From Lumbricus terrestris (Eukaryota; Annelida; Clitellata; Crassiclitellata; Lumbricidae), in assembly GCA_949752735.1 (NCBI GenBank), contig OX457042.1:34523789-34587788 (forward strand): DNA of 64,000 nt, in the 5' to 3' direction. A model generated the notes under the pieces. That model had not been told where the DNA came from. It saw nothing but the letters and a program-made list of their open reading frames with translations, and did no database searches. Below are positions 53,737-64,000 of the stretch, piece after piece (within the stretch, counting starts at the first letter, position 1; every line of letters begins with the position of its first letter). The position numbers and the translations under genes are program-made.

Positions 53737-56700
53737 TCAGATTTTCACTGGCAGGTTGATGACCACCTGAAAATGAAACATGAAAATCTAGATTAGCAAT
53801 ATAAACAGGATCTAACTACTATAATTGGTAAAACAGTAAAATCATGTAACAGTGGCGTAGCCAGGAATTTATTATGTTTTTTTTGCCTGACCGGATGCCC
53901 TTTCTGACACCAACCTAACAGTATTACAGTAAATAAAACGGGAATAAAGTAACAAAGGGAATAGAGTAAAAAAACAATTGTTACTACAAGCAATTTTTTG
54001 TTTTTTCTTATTTAAGTGGATAAATAACCTTTAAAAAAACTTTTTCCCTAGGCCAATGGGGGGTTTAACCCCCAACCCCCCCTTGTCTACACCACTGATT
54101 CATGTAATATCAACAATTCTAATTCAGGTTCGAAATAAGCAGGATATTCACGTCAAGCTTCAATCAAGTCTTGCAAACTGAAGTTGTTGTAAACATTTCG
54201 TACACATACATGTACACAAGTGTGTACCTATGTACAAGAACAAAGTGCGTTTTTGATGACAATAAGACAGCCAAAGCTAGTCCGAGTGTTTCAAAATGCA
54301 CCTTATAAAAGTCGAGATAAATACATACATACACACCTACAATCAACGCATAACTAACTTACACAGTGCTGAGGACAATAGTTGAATGCATTATACTCTT
54401 CTGTCATTCCCATGCTCTGCACCCCTTCTCCCAATCTCCTCTACTTTCTAGGTCACCATCTTTCCACCTAAGCAATCTTTCTCCCTGCTCCACTGCCCCC
54501 ATTTGCACATTTTCCTGTTCTCTGATCCATCGTGCCTCCTTTTGTCCTCATCTCCTTCTTTGTCAATTGCCTTCCTTAGCCAAGTTTGCATTCACTTCTC
54601 AAATCCATCTACTCTCCACAAAGAATCATAAAGGTAGTCTCTGACAATAATGCTCATTGTCGCATCCGTCATAAATCCTTAACTCCAGGATATTCCAGAC
54701 ACTTTGATAATTACCAGCATCAATAATGAAATAATTAGAAATTACTTTACATTAGTCTTATAAATCATAGTTTCTGTATCCTATCTGACAACAGTGGGTC
54801 ATGCAATAAGCTTGTTTAGACCCATAACCATGTAAATAAAAGCTGACAATGCTATTATAACAAACTAACAACGAACATAAAATAATCACGTTACTTGGTT
54901 AATTCACTCATATCACTTTAAAACCAATTAGATCAGTTGCTGACAGTGCTTCTGAGTAGTAATCTCTTATAGACGCTATATAAATTTTCGTAATGAAATA
55001 ATAATACAGATAAAAAAAATACAAAAGCTGTACAAAACTAACCGTTTTCACTTCAAGGTAAGGCTCCACTCCATAGAGACCGCTGCAAACACAAACACAT
55101 GCCATAGATACTGCAATGTAACAAGTACACGAGTTGTAGTTCTATCTTCTTACGCGCCCCATATTGATGCACTTTCCCAAGACTTTCATTGATGATTGTC
55201 CTGTAATCGCTTTTCCATAAATTCCTCCAAACCCAACTTATATGGTTTTGCACTCCAAGTCAAACTTGAAACTTGACTAGCCCAGTCTCTGTATACAAAG
55301 TTCCCAATTTTGCATTCTCATCTAGTCCGTAACTTGGGACGCAACGATCTCTTTCCAAGACTAACCATTCTTGTTGCTTCCAGCTAAGGGCTATAATTCT
55401 GAGAACTATTTCTTAACAACGATTTACAATGATCTACAATCCATCCGGCAGATGGAATGATGAGAAAAACTTTCATCACTAGGATGACATAATTTTTTGG
55501 CATTTAGCATATATGTCTTTTTTAAACATTTGACTGTCTTGATCAATTTATTGAATTATATATGATATTACCACGTCTGAACACCAAAATGCGGATAGCA
55601 ATTGGCTATTATAGAATTAATATTGTCTTATCTTGTCTCTTCCTCAACCTTTGCCTCAATTGCAAAACTGTTTAACAACTAATAAGTCTGCTTTCAGTCC
55701 CTTTTGCTCGTATTTCCACTATGCAGAACCGTGCTTTCTCGGTGGTAGGGCCCTCAACCTGGAATGGTCTTCTTTTATTTGGCCGTGCTGAGGTTGGGAG
55801 CACCTCTGATTAGCCCCTTGAAGATGCGCTATATAAATGCATCTAATGAGCGAATGAATTAATTAATTAGCAATTAACTCACAATTCCCTTCCCTGTCCT
55901 GACATCTTGAAGCCACCGAATGGACACTGAGCATTGAATACATTGTAGGTATTCACCCTGAAAATAACAAAATAACATTGCTCAAATCAATTCATCCTGT
56001 GTGATCATAGTACAAATCAATGGTAGCTGCCACTTGGCTGAAGAATTCACCTATTTATCATTTAACTACTTCAACTGCCAACAACAAACAACAGAATTCA
56101 AAGACAAAAGCAAAACCTCATCCTATTTCTTCATGGTTTTATATGTCTCAAAAGTTCCACTGCATGAATGCATGCACCGTACAGCGTATGTATGTATTGT
56201 ATGTATATATATATGAACATTAATATAGTGAATAACAATAACCTCACGAAGGCACTTAATGTAGCTACCGGACAGTTCTGAACAAGTGCAACTTAATTGC
56301 CTTTGAGAATGTTTCATGTATATGTATGTGTGATGGATGCATAATGTTAAAGCATGACAAATAAACCTGTGTTTCCTTTAAGAAAAGCAAAAGTATGTAA
56401 GAAAGTTTAAAAGCAACTTTGGTCTTCCAAAGGAACATTCTTGTGCAATCTGAAAGCAGGAATATCAATTATATCATCCTATCAAAATTAAGTCATCTTC
56501 AGGAATATGTATGTATGTATGTATGTATGTATGTGCACTTGTTATAGCGCCCCTTCAAGCTCTCTACTCAGAGGCGCTCCCGACTGCAGAGCGGACACTG
56601 CATCGGAGTTTCACGCCGAAGCGCTGAGCAATTGCGAGTGAAGGACTTGCCCAAGGTTCCTACTCGACGATGTGAGGTGGATTCGAACCTCGAACCTTCC

Positions 56701-59700
56701 GGCTTCAAGGCAACGACGCCACCACTACTCCACCGTGCCCCACAATATATATTCAAAGAAAGCAAATTAATTAGTCTAAGAAAAGCTGGTAAACCTGCGA
56801 AACCTGTGTCCTCTCATGAGCATATTACCTCAATGAAGAAATCACAATATTAAAGAACACTTATCTTAAGAAGCATTGTCTCATTAAGAAACGTATTTGT
56901 ATGCAAGGCTTTCCTACCAGACAGTTCCAGCTTCAAGGCCACTCGATACGATCAGAGCAGTCTCGAGGTTCTTCGTGAAGACAGCGGCGGCCAGACCATA
57001 GTGAGTGTCATTCGCTCTATCCAACACCTCATCAACATCCTTGAACTTAAATATGGACTGAACCGGTCCAAAGATCTAGAAACAAATAGATAGAAGTGAT
57101 AAAAAATATGAAACGAATCAACTGAAAGACTCAAAAATTATTATTATTATTATTATTATTATTGACCTTTTATATAGCGCACCTTCAATGTAATTTACTC
57201 AGAAGCGCTCCCAGTCCAACAACGGCTAAATATGGCAGTTTTTAAGTGAGAAAGAAACATAGTGGAAATATATTTAATGATCAAACCAATCGAAAACCTC
57301 GTAACGTAGGCTACATCTGAACTAACGTGAACTAGTTCAAATTTTGCACAATAAATGCAACTGAATTGACACAAAAATAAAATCGCAGCGATATATGCAA
57401 AATAAAAGCATACATTCATTTAGCATCTGTTCAAAGACTAGAATTTCTTTTAGCGGTTTCGGAAAGTTTAAAGACTCAACAACATAGAAAGGAGCGATAA
57501 GCAAAATGAGAAAAATGAGACACAAGACAATGTAATACAATGCAAAGTCTGCAATTTGACATCAACCTTCTCTTCTTACAAAGCTCTGGAGTGCCCAATT
57601 CTTGACGACACAACTGCAATTATATTGCAGAGCAATTGTCGAACATTCTAACCAATCTATAAATGAATAGATCTAAAAAATAAATGGATTGTAAAAAAAT
57701 AGATTAAAAAAAATTCATGTTTGCTTACAGAAAAGCAGAAGTGCTAGAAACAACCTGCTAAATTTAACAGATTTGGAAGCAGTATCTGACTGAGACAAAC
57801 TGAAAGGCACAAAACTGGGTCCTTAAAGATGAAAATAAACATACAGGAACATAAGAAGAGAGTGAAATACAAGAATTCAACCTCTTCTGTGGCAATGCGC
57901 ATGTCTAAACATAGAGGAACAATGGAACATATATAAGAAGAGAGTGAACGACAAGAATTCAACCTCTTCTTTGGCAATGCGCATGTCTCCCGTAACGTCA
58001 GTAAACACGGTTGGCTCGACGAAGTATCCCTTGTCTCCATGACGCTTTCCTCCGCATTGAAGCTTGGCTCCCTCACTCTTCCCTGACTCAATCAGCTCCA
58101 ACACCCTCTTTAGCTGTACATCATCAACCTAATGACAAAACAGCACCAGGACATAATGTATGTCTGAATGTACATTTGGAACTAATGCTCTTGTTTATGT
58201 ACCTTTCAAAGGCATTAAATTTTCTCACCTGACAAGAGTATGTTATCAAGTTCATACTGAAAAGGGTTTCATGCTTAAGATATTTATGCCAAAACAGCTG
58301 AAGCTGTTACAAATAGCAGGTACTCTCACACAGGCACACATAATGTCACATATGCTAACAGACTCCTATTTCATGGCTTCAAAAGGAGAGGCCATTGCCT
58401 TTAGCACACAATTTAAAAGTCAAGCCCTTTGTTTGTGTGTGCACTTGTTATAGCGACCCTTCAAGCTATCTACTCAGAGGCGCTCTAAACACTGAAGATC
58501 CAGGTTCAGGTCTCAAAGTTCAGTTTTAAGGTCACTATGCCAACTCGGACATCTCTCATTTATTCACCGGTTTCAGAGAAAATTTATTTTCCTGGAATGG
58601 TGTAGTCATGATTGCATTTTGGCTCAAAGATTCTCCAGCCCCTTCATACAACAGTTGCCGCAGTGATGATTAGGCTAAATACATTGTAATACATATACGC
58701 ACATCGCACGTACTCCCACTTGTACCCAATTTCAATAAGAACCCTGTTTTCAAAAGTCCTCACCTGTGGTCCATTTTCATTTTTTGAATCAAATGGATCA
58801 CCAACTGTTCTCTTCTTGGCCCTTTCCACGCTACGCTTGACGAACTCGTCATAGATGCTCTCATGGACAAAGGTTCTTGATCCAGCCGTGCAGATCTGGC
58901 CCATGTTTGCCATAACTGCCTGATGAGAAACTTCAACTGCTTGTTCCACTAAAAAAATCATAGAATTTATGTAATGTGCACTTGTTATAGTGCAGCCTCA
59001 AGATTTCTACGCAGAGGCGCTCCCGACTACAGCGCAGACACTGAGTCAGGGTTTCACACCAAAGCGCATGAGCAATTGCGAGTGAAGGACTTGCACAGGG
59101 TCCTACACAGCGGCTTGAGGTGGATTTGAACACGCAACCATCCGGCTACAAGATCTACCAAACATTTACCCCTACACCATCGTGTCTCACAAAGCAAGGT
59201 ACATTAGACATTATAACCTGAGGGTGACACAGAAATCCACCAGCCTAAAAAATTTAAGTTCAACTCGTTCAATAGTTTAGTTACTGATATTCGTCACTCA
59301 CGGTCAGCATCTGGAAAGATGATGTTGGGGCTTTTTCCTCCGAGTTCAAGAGTCACACGTTTTAGATTGGTCTTCCCAGCGCCCTGTAGGATGTACTGCC
59401 CAACCTGCACACACAAAAAGATCCACAAGTCATGTTCCAACTGCTTGACTCTGCATAGACAGGCTTTACAAACATTCACAAAAATATGGATTAATGAAGA
59501 GTAAAGGAAAAAATTTACATATCAATATAATCTAAGAAAAGCACTTGCCTCTGTTGATCCAGTGAAGCTCAGTTTGTTGACATCTGGATGGTTGACCAGA
59601 GTGGCTCCAGCCGTTGGACCATATCCTGGCACAATGTTGATGACACCAGGTGGAAAGCCAGCCTAAACGAAAGCAGAATCTCTTTATATTTTTTGTTCCT

Positions 59701-62368
59701 TCTGAAAGAGAGTTCCTATTCAACCCATCTTAACCCATGTACCCAATAATAGATCATTTCTGCTGGTGTAATTGCGCCTGAGCTCAGAGATCTTTCAACA
59801 ACTACTTCAACATATCTGCAGACCATTTGCGGCAAAATAGTGTAAATCAAATGAGTGCTCAATGACCTTACAACCTTGTTTCAACTAGGCGTATACACTT
59901 CGTCAAATACCAACACATATAAGCCCATGTGGTCAGTAATACGATGATTGAAATAGCTCAGCAGAATGCATGTAATGACAAGTTGTGCACTCACACTTTG
60001 TCTCGCATCTCCGATTAAGATTTATTGACCTTAACCGCACACAATGGCAATTTAAGAAATCATTAATTAACGAGAGAGCTGTGCATGAGCCTTCAGAAAC
60101 GGCTTTCGAAACAGGACGAGTATCTGGAAGTTTGCATAGTACCTCCAGAAAAGTCTTTTGGTCAGTATTTGTTCTGGCTATGTCATAGATACCATCAAAA
60201 CACACTGTTTAAAATTAGCTGAACTATTATATGCGACAATTACCACATGATAACAATGGAAACACAGGAAGACAAGCCCAAGTGGAACTTCAATAAATGA
60301 CCATTCGAAAGAATCCAATTAGAATATTTACACAATTCAATTCAAATTGTTTGATTCAAAACCTCTTTGATGAGCGAGCCGAGGTAGATTGCGGTCAGTG
60401 GTGTCTGTTCTGCTGGCTTCAGAATGATCGTACATCCGGCTGCTATGGCCGGTGCAATCTTAGCAGCCGCCAGAAACAATGGAAAATTCCACTACAGAAC
60501 AACAATAATTAATCAGATATAACATAACAATGCCAACAACTCATTGTGTTGTCTGTTATTTGTAATGCTTTATTGTAAACACCTGTGGTAACATTTATTG
60601 AAACTAATTACTTTTTTGAAAACAATGCACAATAGAAATAGATTACTCTTATAAGTTCGTGGTAACACAAAAAAATAGTTTCAACAGCTTTGTAAAGTTT
60701 GAAATATAAATGTAATGACTACAGTAGCTCACTAGCCTTTTAAAAGTAACTATCCAACAGTGTGTGGATAACAGTGTGAACCAACACTTTCGTATTTGCT
60801 GCAAAAACTTTTTAACAATAACAGTTCAACACTTTAGCCAGTTACATTTTAAAAAACAACTATCTCACACTGTAGCTAATTACTTTTTAAAAGTCACTAT
60901 CCAACACTTTCGTATGTGAATAAGTTGGTTCCCATGACTTTGCTTTTGTGGGCGCTGTAGAAATCTCGAGATTACGATTATGTTGCAAAAACTTGTGTAG
61001 GGTAATAGTACTTATCCAAAACTTTAGACAATTATTTTTTAAAAGGAACCATCCAACACTTCAGCCAATTACTTTTTAAAAGTTACTATCCAACACTTCA
61101 GCCAATTACTTTTAAAAAGTTACTATCCAACACTTCAGCCAATTATTTTTTAAAAGGAACCATCCAACACTTCAGCCAATTACTTTTAAAAAGTTACTAT
61201 CCAACACTTCAGCCAATTATTTTTTAAAAGGAACCATCCAACACTTCAGCCAATTACTTTTAAAAAGTTACTATCCAACACTTCAGCCAATTACTTTTAA
61301 AAAGTTACTATCCAACACTTCAGCCAATTACTTTTTAAAAGTTACTATCCAACACTTCAGCCAATTACTTTTAAAAAGTTACTATCCAACACTTCAGCCA
61401 ATTACTTTTAAAAAGTTACTATCCAACACTTCAGCCAATTATTTTTTAAAAGGAACCATCCAACACTTCAGCCAATTACTTTTAAAAAGTTACTATCCAA
61501 CACTTCAGCCAATTACTTTTAAAAAGTTACTATCCAACACTTCAGCCAATTACTTTTTAAAAGTTACTATCCAACACTTCAGCCAATTACTTTTAAAAAG
61601 TTACTATCCAACACTTCAGCCAATTACTTTTAAAAAGTTACTATCCAACACTTCAGCCAATTATTTTTTAAAAGGAACCATCCAACACTTCAGCCAATTA
61701 CTTTTAAAAAGTTACTATCCAACACTTCAGCCAATTACTTTTAAAAAGTTACTATCCAACACTTCAGCCAATTACTTTTTAAAAGTTACTATCCAACACT
61801 TCACCCAATTACTTTTTAAAAGTTACTATCCAACACTTCAGTCAAGTACTTTTTAAAAGTTACAATCGAACACTGTAGTATGTTGAAAAAACTTATTAAA
61901 GGCAAATGTCCAAAACTTTAGCCAATTATTTTTTTTAAGAAACCATCCAACACTTCAGCCAATTACTTTTTAAAAGTTATTATGCAGCAATTCAGTCAAT
62001 TACTTTTAAAAGTTACTATCCAAAAAGTTGTTAATGGTAATAACGGGTCTTTTACAATTTTTTCGACCGACTCGTTGACCTGCATTAATGTTAGGTCTAT
62101 ATGTAAATACAGATGTGACAAGCAAGTCCATAAACAGACAAATAAAACCAAAAAAGTCAGAAATTATAGCCAATTATTTTAAAAGCAACTATCCAACACT
62201 TCAGCCAAGTACTGTTTAAAAGTTACAATCCAACACTCCTCAGGAACAACATCTGCAGTGGTAACACAGATGCAGCACGAATAGCAATATGTTAAAATCA
62301 AACTGAAACCTTTGTACCAATTCACAGCACACCAAATGCAAACACACTCCAGCAGAAATTTCAGAACA

Positions 62369-62429
<61 letters not shown>

Positions 62430-63671
62430 ATATATAATAGCCATGTACACACACACACATATATAATAATAAATGCACAATTACACATGCGGCCTGTGAA
62501 GATATACATGTATGTACAGTGTAGCACATGATTACAGAATTCGCAAAGCTTAGAGATTGAGAGAAATTTTGCATAATTCCATACCTGACATAGCTCACAA
62601 AAGGATCAGCAATTTATAATTCATATGCCCTTGCGGCTAATCCAATATCTCAGCCAATTATTTTTTAAAGTTACTATCCAACACTTTAGTATGTTGCAAA
62701 AACCTGTTAAAGCAAATGTCCAAAACTTTAGCCAATTATTTTTTAAAGGAACCATCCAACACTTCAGCCAATTACCTTAAATTAAAAATTTTCACACTAT
62801 GCAGCTAGGTTTAGCCACGGGATTTTCAAAAAAGCAACACTATGAAGTATTACTACAAGCATCATACATTACTACTGCATTACTACAAGTATCATATATA
62901 TATATAATTATATATATATATATATAATTATATACTATAATATATAAATATAGAAGTCTATATAGAAGTTACCGGAGTAATGGCTCCAACTACTCCAACT
63001 GGTTCGTGCCTTGTGAAGCAGAAATTAGTTCCATCTGCAGACAGAAACGCACACAAAATGCTTCACAGTTATTTTAAAGGTAGATGGCAAATCTAACATA
63101 TGAGACAGTGGTGCAAAAACTGAAGCATAACTATCTGAAGGAGCAGCACAGTTTGCATTTAATATTCCTCATTTAATATTCCGCCTCTTTCAAAGTCAAA
63201 CCGCATCTCGCCACAACTGTTGATCACCCTTGAAATCCATGCATTTCAGAACGTTGAATATTAAAAATAAACAAATCTGAATGTAAATATGCTCTGGTAA
63301 TCATATACCACTTTGTATGGCCAAAACATTAAGACATCAAGCTGTGAACACATTCAAACTTTCTCACTCTGGCCACATATAATTCAAACAGCATAAATGT
63401 AGCCATATTCTGTTCAAGGTACACCAAAAACGAATTGGTCATCACAACTGAACAATCTTTCAGAAAGTTTTAATTGCTGCACATCAAAATTGGATCACGA
63501 TACAAATAGGTCAATGGCTCTTTCAAAAGCTGAATACTCACTGGCAGGAATTGTTTGTCCAACAATTTTGTCTGCAAGTCCCGCGTTGTACCTCAAGATA
63601 CCAGCCGTCATGTTGAGGTCGCCATTATAGGCGTTCACGAAAGGCTTTCCATTGTCAAGTGTCTCAAGAGT
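53737..63671 (-). CDS. ALDH1-like: Aldehyde dehydrogenase, ALDH1-like, gene C (exons 4-14, 5' part beyond the right edge)
   Basis: Exons, numbered as in gene B: 63542-63671 (4), 62973-63034 (5), 60363-60491 (6), 59549-59662 (7), 59302-59404 (8), 58764-58948 (9), 57964-58128 (10), 56918-57075 (11), 55883-55957 (12), 55043-55082 (13), 53737-53766 (14). Lengths and phases match B exactly. Exons 1-3 must lie right of the window. Active-site motifs [21 protein letters not shown] and [10 protein letters not shown] are intact. The protein is the most diverged of the three: GREF for GREL at the exon 12/13 join, and [18 protein letters not shown] in exon 6. Its introns do not align with those of A or B, so it split off earlier. 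ATTAAA signals lie on the minus strand at 53673-53678 and 53393-53398, past the stop; either could serve polyadenylation. Confidence 0.93.
53850..54099. mobile_element. hAT-like MITE, CAGTGGCGTAG family, intron 13 of gene C
   Basis: Starts CAGTGGCGTAGCCAGG and ends CTACACCACTGAT. Exact 8-bp duplication TCATGTAA (53842-53849, 54100-54107). It is the uninterrupted form of the stack at 8126-10972. The remainder of the intron to 55042 is AT-rich with no recognised feature. Confidence 0.88.
55690..55868 (+). mobile_element. LINE 3' fragment, intron 12 of gene C
   Basis: Same family as 12025-12358 (GTGGTAGGGCCCTCAACC, TATATAAATGCATCTAATGA) with an internal deletion. It ends about 15 bp before the exon 12 donor. 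Confidence 0.75.
56509..56744 (-). mobile_element. tRNA-derived SINE with (ACAT)n tail, intron 11 of gene C
   Basis: The full-length SINE is 56533-56744. On the minus strand its 3' end runs into (CATA)n (56509-56532). B-box complement GGATTCGAACC near 56680. The tail hairpin GCGCCTC...GGGGCGC is intact. Confidence 0.83.
57137..57230 (-). mobile_element. Retroelement 3' tail with (AAT)n
   Basis: The minus strand reads GGGAGCGCTTCTGAGTAAA then GGTGCGCTATATAAAAGGTC and (AAT)n. The rest of 57231-57830 (intron 10 of gene C) shows no recognised feature. Confidence 0.6.
57830..57907 (-). pseudogene. Duplicated 3' end of exon 10 with splice donor, gene C
   Basis: The block AGAAGAGAGTGAA...CAAGAATTCAACCTCTTC...GCAATGCGCATGTCT occurs twice (57832-57906 and about 57908-57990). 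The second is the true exon 10 end. The copy keeps GAAGAG|GTTGAA, so intron 10 contains a second, unpaired donor. Confidence 0.8.
58436..58487 (-). mobile_element. SINE 3' tail fragment, intron 9 of gene C
   Basis: Only TGTGCACTTGTTATAGCGAC to GAGGCGCTCT of the SINE tail is present. Confidence 0.65.
58974..59190 (-). mobile_element. tRNA-derived SINE, diverged copy, intron 8 of gene C
   Basis: Runs from TGTGCACTTGTTATAGTGC to CACCATCGTGTCTCAC. It starts about 25 bp past the exon 9 acceptor. The B box is mutated (GGATTTGAACA on the plus strand). Confidence 0.78.
59663..60362. other. Intron 6 of gene C
   Basis: No gene or repeat that I recognise. Confidence 0.5.
61028..61870. repeat. 37-bp satellite with 222-bp higher-order structure, intron 5 of gene C
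   Basis: About 23 head-to-tail units of ACTATCCAACACTTCAGCCA plus AATTACTTTTAAAAAGTT. Three unit types alternate: a (CTTTTTAAAAGTTAC), b (CTTTTAAAAAGTTAC), c (TTTTTTAAAAGGAACC). From 61215 the order c-b-b-a-b-b repeats every 222 bp (61215, 61437, 61659). Degenerate units extend to about 60735 and 62770. Confidence 0.95.
62371..62426. repeat. (TA)n microsatellite
   Basis: About 28 TA units. Another AT-rich palindromic run lies at 62896-62950, just before the exon 5 donor of gene C. Confidence 0.95.
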
Positions 63672-63789
63672 CTTGAAAACAAAAATTAAGCGTGATTGGA
63701 TACATACACTGCACAAATAGTACACAATCAATTAATTAATTAATTATGCATGTGCATATTAATGACATTGATAAATTTGTTTATTCAAT

Positions 63790-64000
63790 AGACTTGATCT
63801 CTTCGTTCTTTCCTCTAGAACTGCTATGGCTCAGTCTCGATCATTTGCTTCAATTGGTCCTTCTGTTTGGAATGTGCTTTCTCATTTTGCTCAACACTTC
63901 TGTCTGAAAGTCTCCTTTCTCTCTTATCAAAACCTGCTTCAATTCATGGGTTCTTGCACACTGGGAGCACCTCCCAACAGATCCATCCTACTAGAGGCGC
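63790..64000 (+). mobile_element. LINE 3' fragment cut by the window edge, intron 3 of gene C
   Basis: [19 protein letters not shown] is the LINE C-terminal motif. GGGAGCACCTCCCAACAG and AGAGGCGC begin the tail hairpin, which reaches the last base. Confidence 0.75.

Noticed and set aside
54366..54644. 92-codon plus-strand frame rich in Ser, Leu and His
   Set aside because: Pyrimidine-rich intron DNA of gene C; no motif or splice context.
61028..61870. 37-bp repeats as a CRISPR-like array
   Set aside because: Units are directly adjacent with no spacers; it is a satellite.

Overview
The window is eukaryotic, from an animal: introns with canonical splice sites, non-LTR retrotransposons, a tRNA-derived SINE and a dense load of short DNA transposons. 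The repeat style and the abundance of the octamer TAGGCCTA suggest a marine invertebrate deuterostome such as an echinoderm or hemichordate; that is an impression, not a demonstration.

The only host genes I can support are three tandem, head-to-tail, minus-strand genes for a cytosolic ALDH1-type aldehyde dehydrogenase. Gene A (24894 down to 178) shows exons 1-10 and runs off the left edge. Gene B (49892 down to 30185) is complete: 14 exons, 495 codons, all catalytic residues present. Gene C (63671 down to 53737) shows exons 4-14, with exons 1-3 beyond the right edge. All shared exons have identical lengths and phases, and intron 7 uses a GC-AG splice pair in all three. A and B align through most introns and the upstream flank, including shared old LINE, SINE and MITE copies, so they come from a fairly recent duplication of about 25 kb. 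C matches only in exons and splice borders and is older.

Introns and spacers hold at least three LINE groups (several CR1/L2-like pieces, one RTE piece), about eight SINE copies, hAT-like MITEs with 8-bp target duplications, TA-target elements (one with a pogo-like transposase relic), a candidate 5.5-kb Mutator-like insertion with a 9-bp target duplication, a fold-back element, Helitron-like 3' ends, coiled-coil retroelement pieces and a 37-bp satellite with 222-bp higher-order structure. Because A and B are paralogues, many insertions can be checked against an empty site in the same window.

The most unusual signal is the dispersed octamer TAGGCCTA and its 7-bp forms TAGGCTA and TAGCCTA. In six A/B alignments one copy has the motif where the other has a plain TA. 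That is what a transposon footprint TA-GG-CC-TA would look like, and two elements with GGGG...CCCC termini flanked by TA are present here. A second unusual signal is an internal GATGACT-poly(A)-GTCATC module carried by MITEs with unrelated ends.
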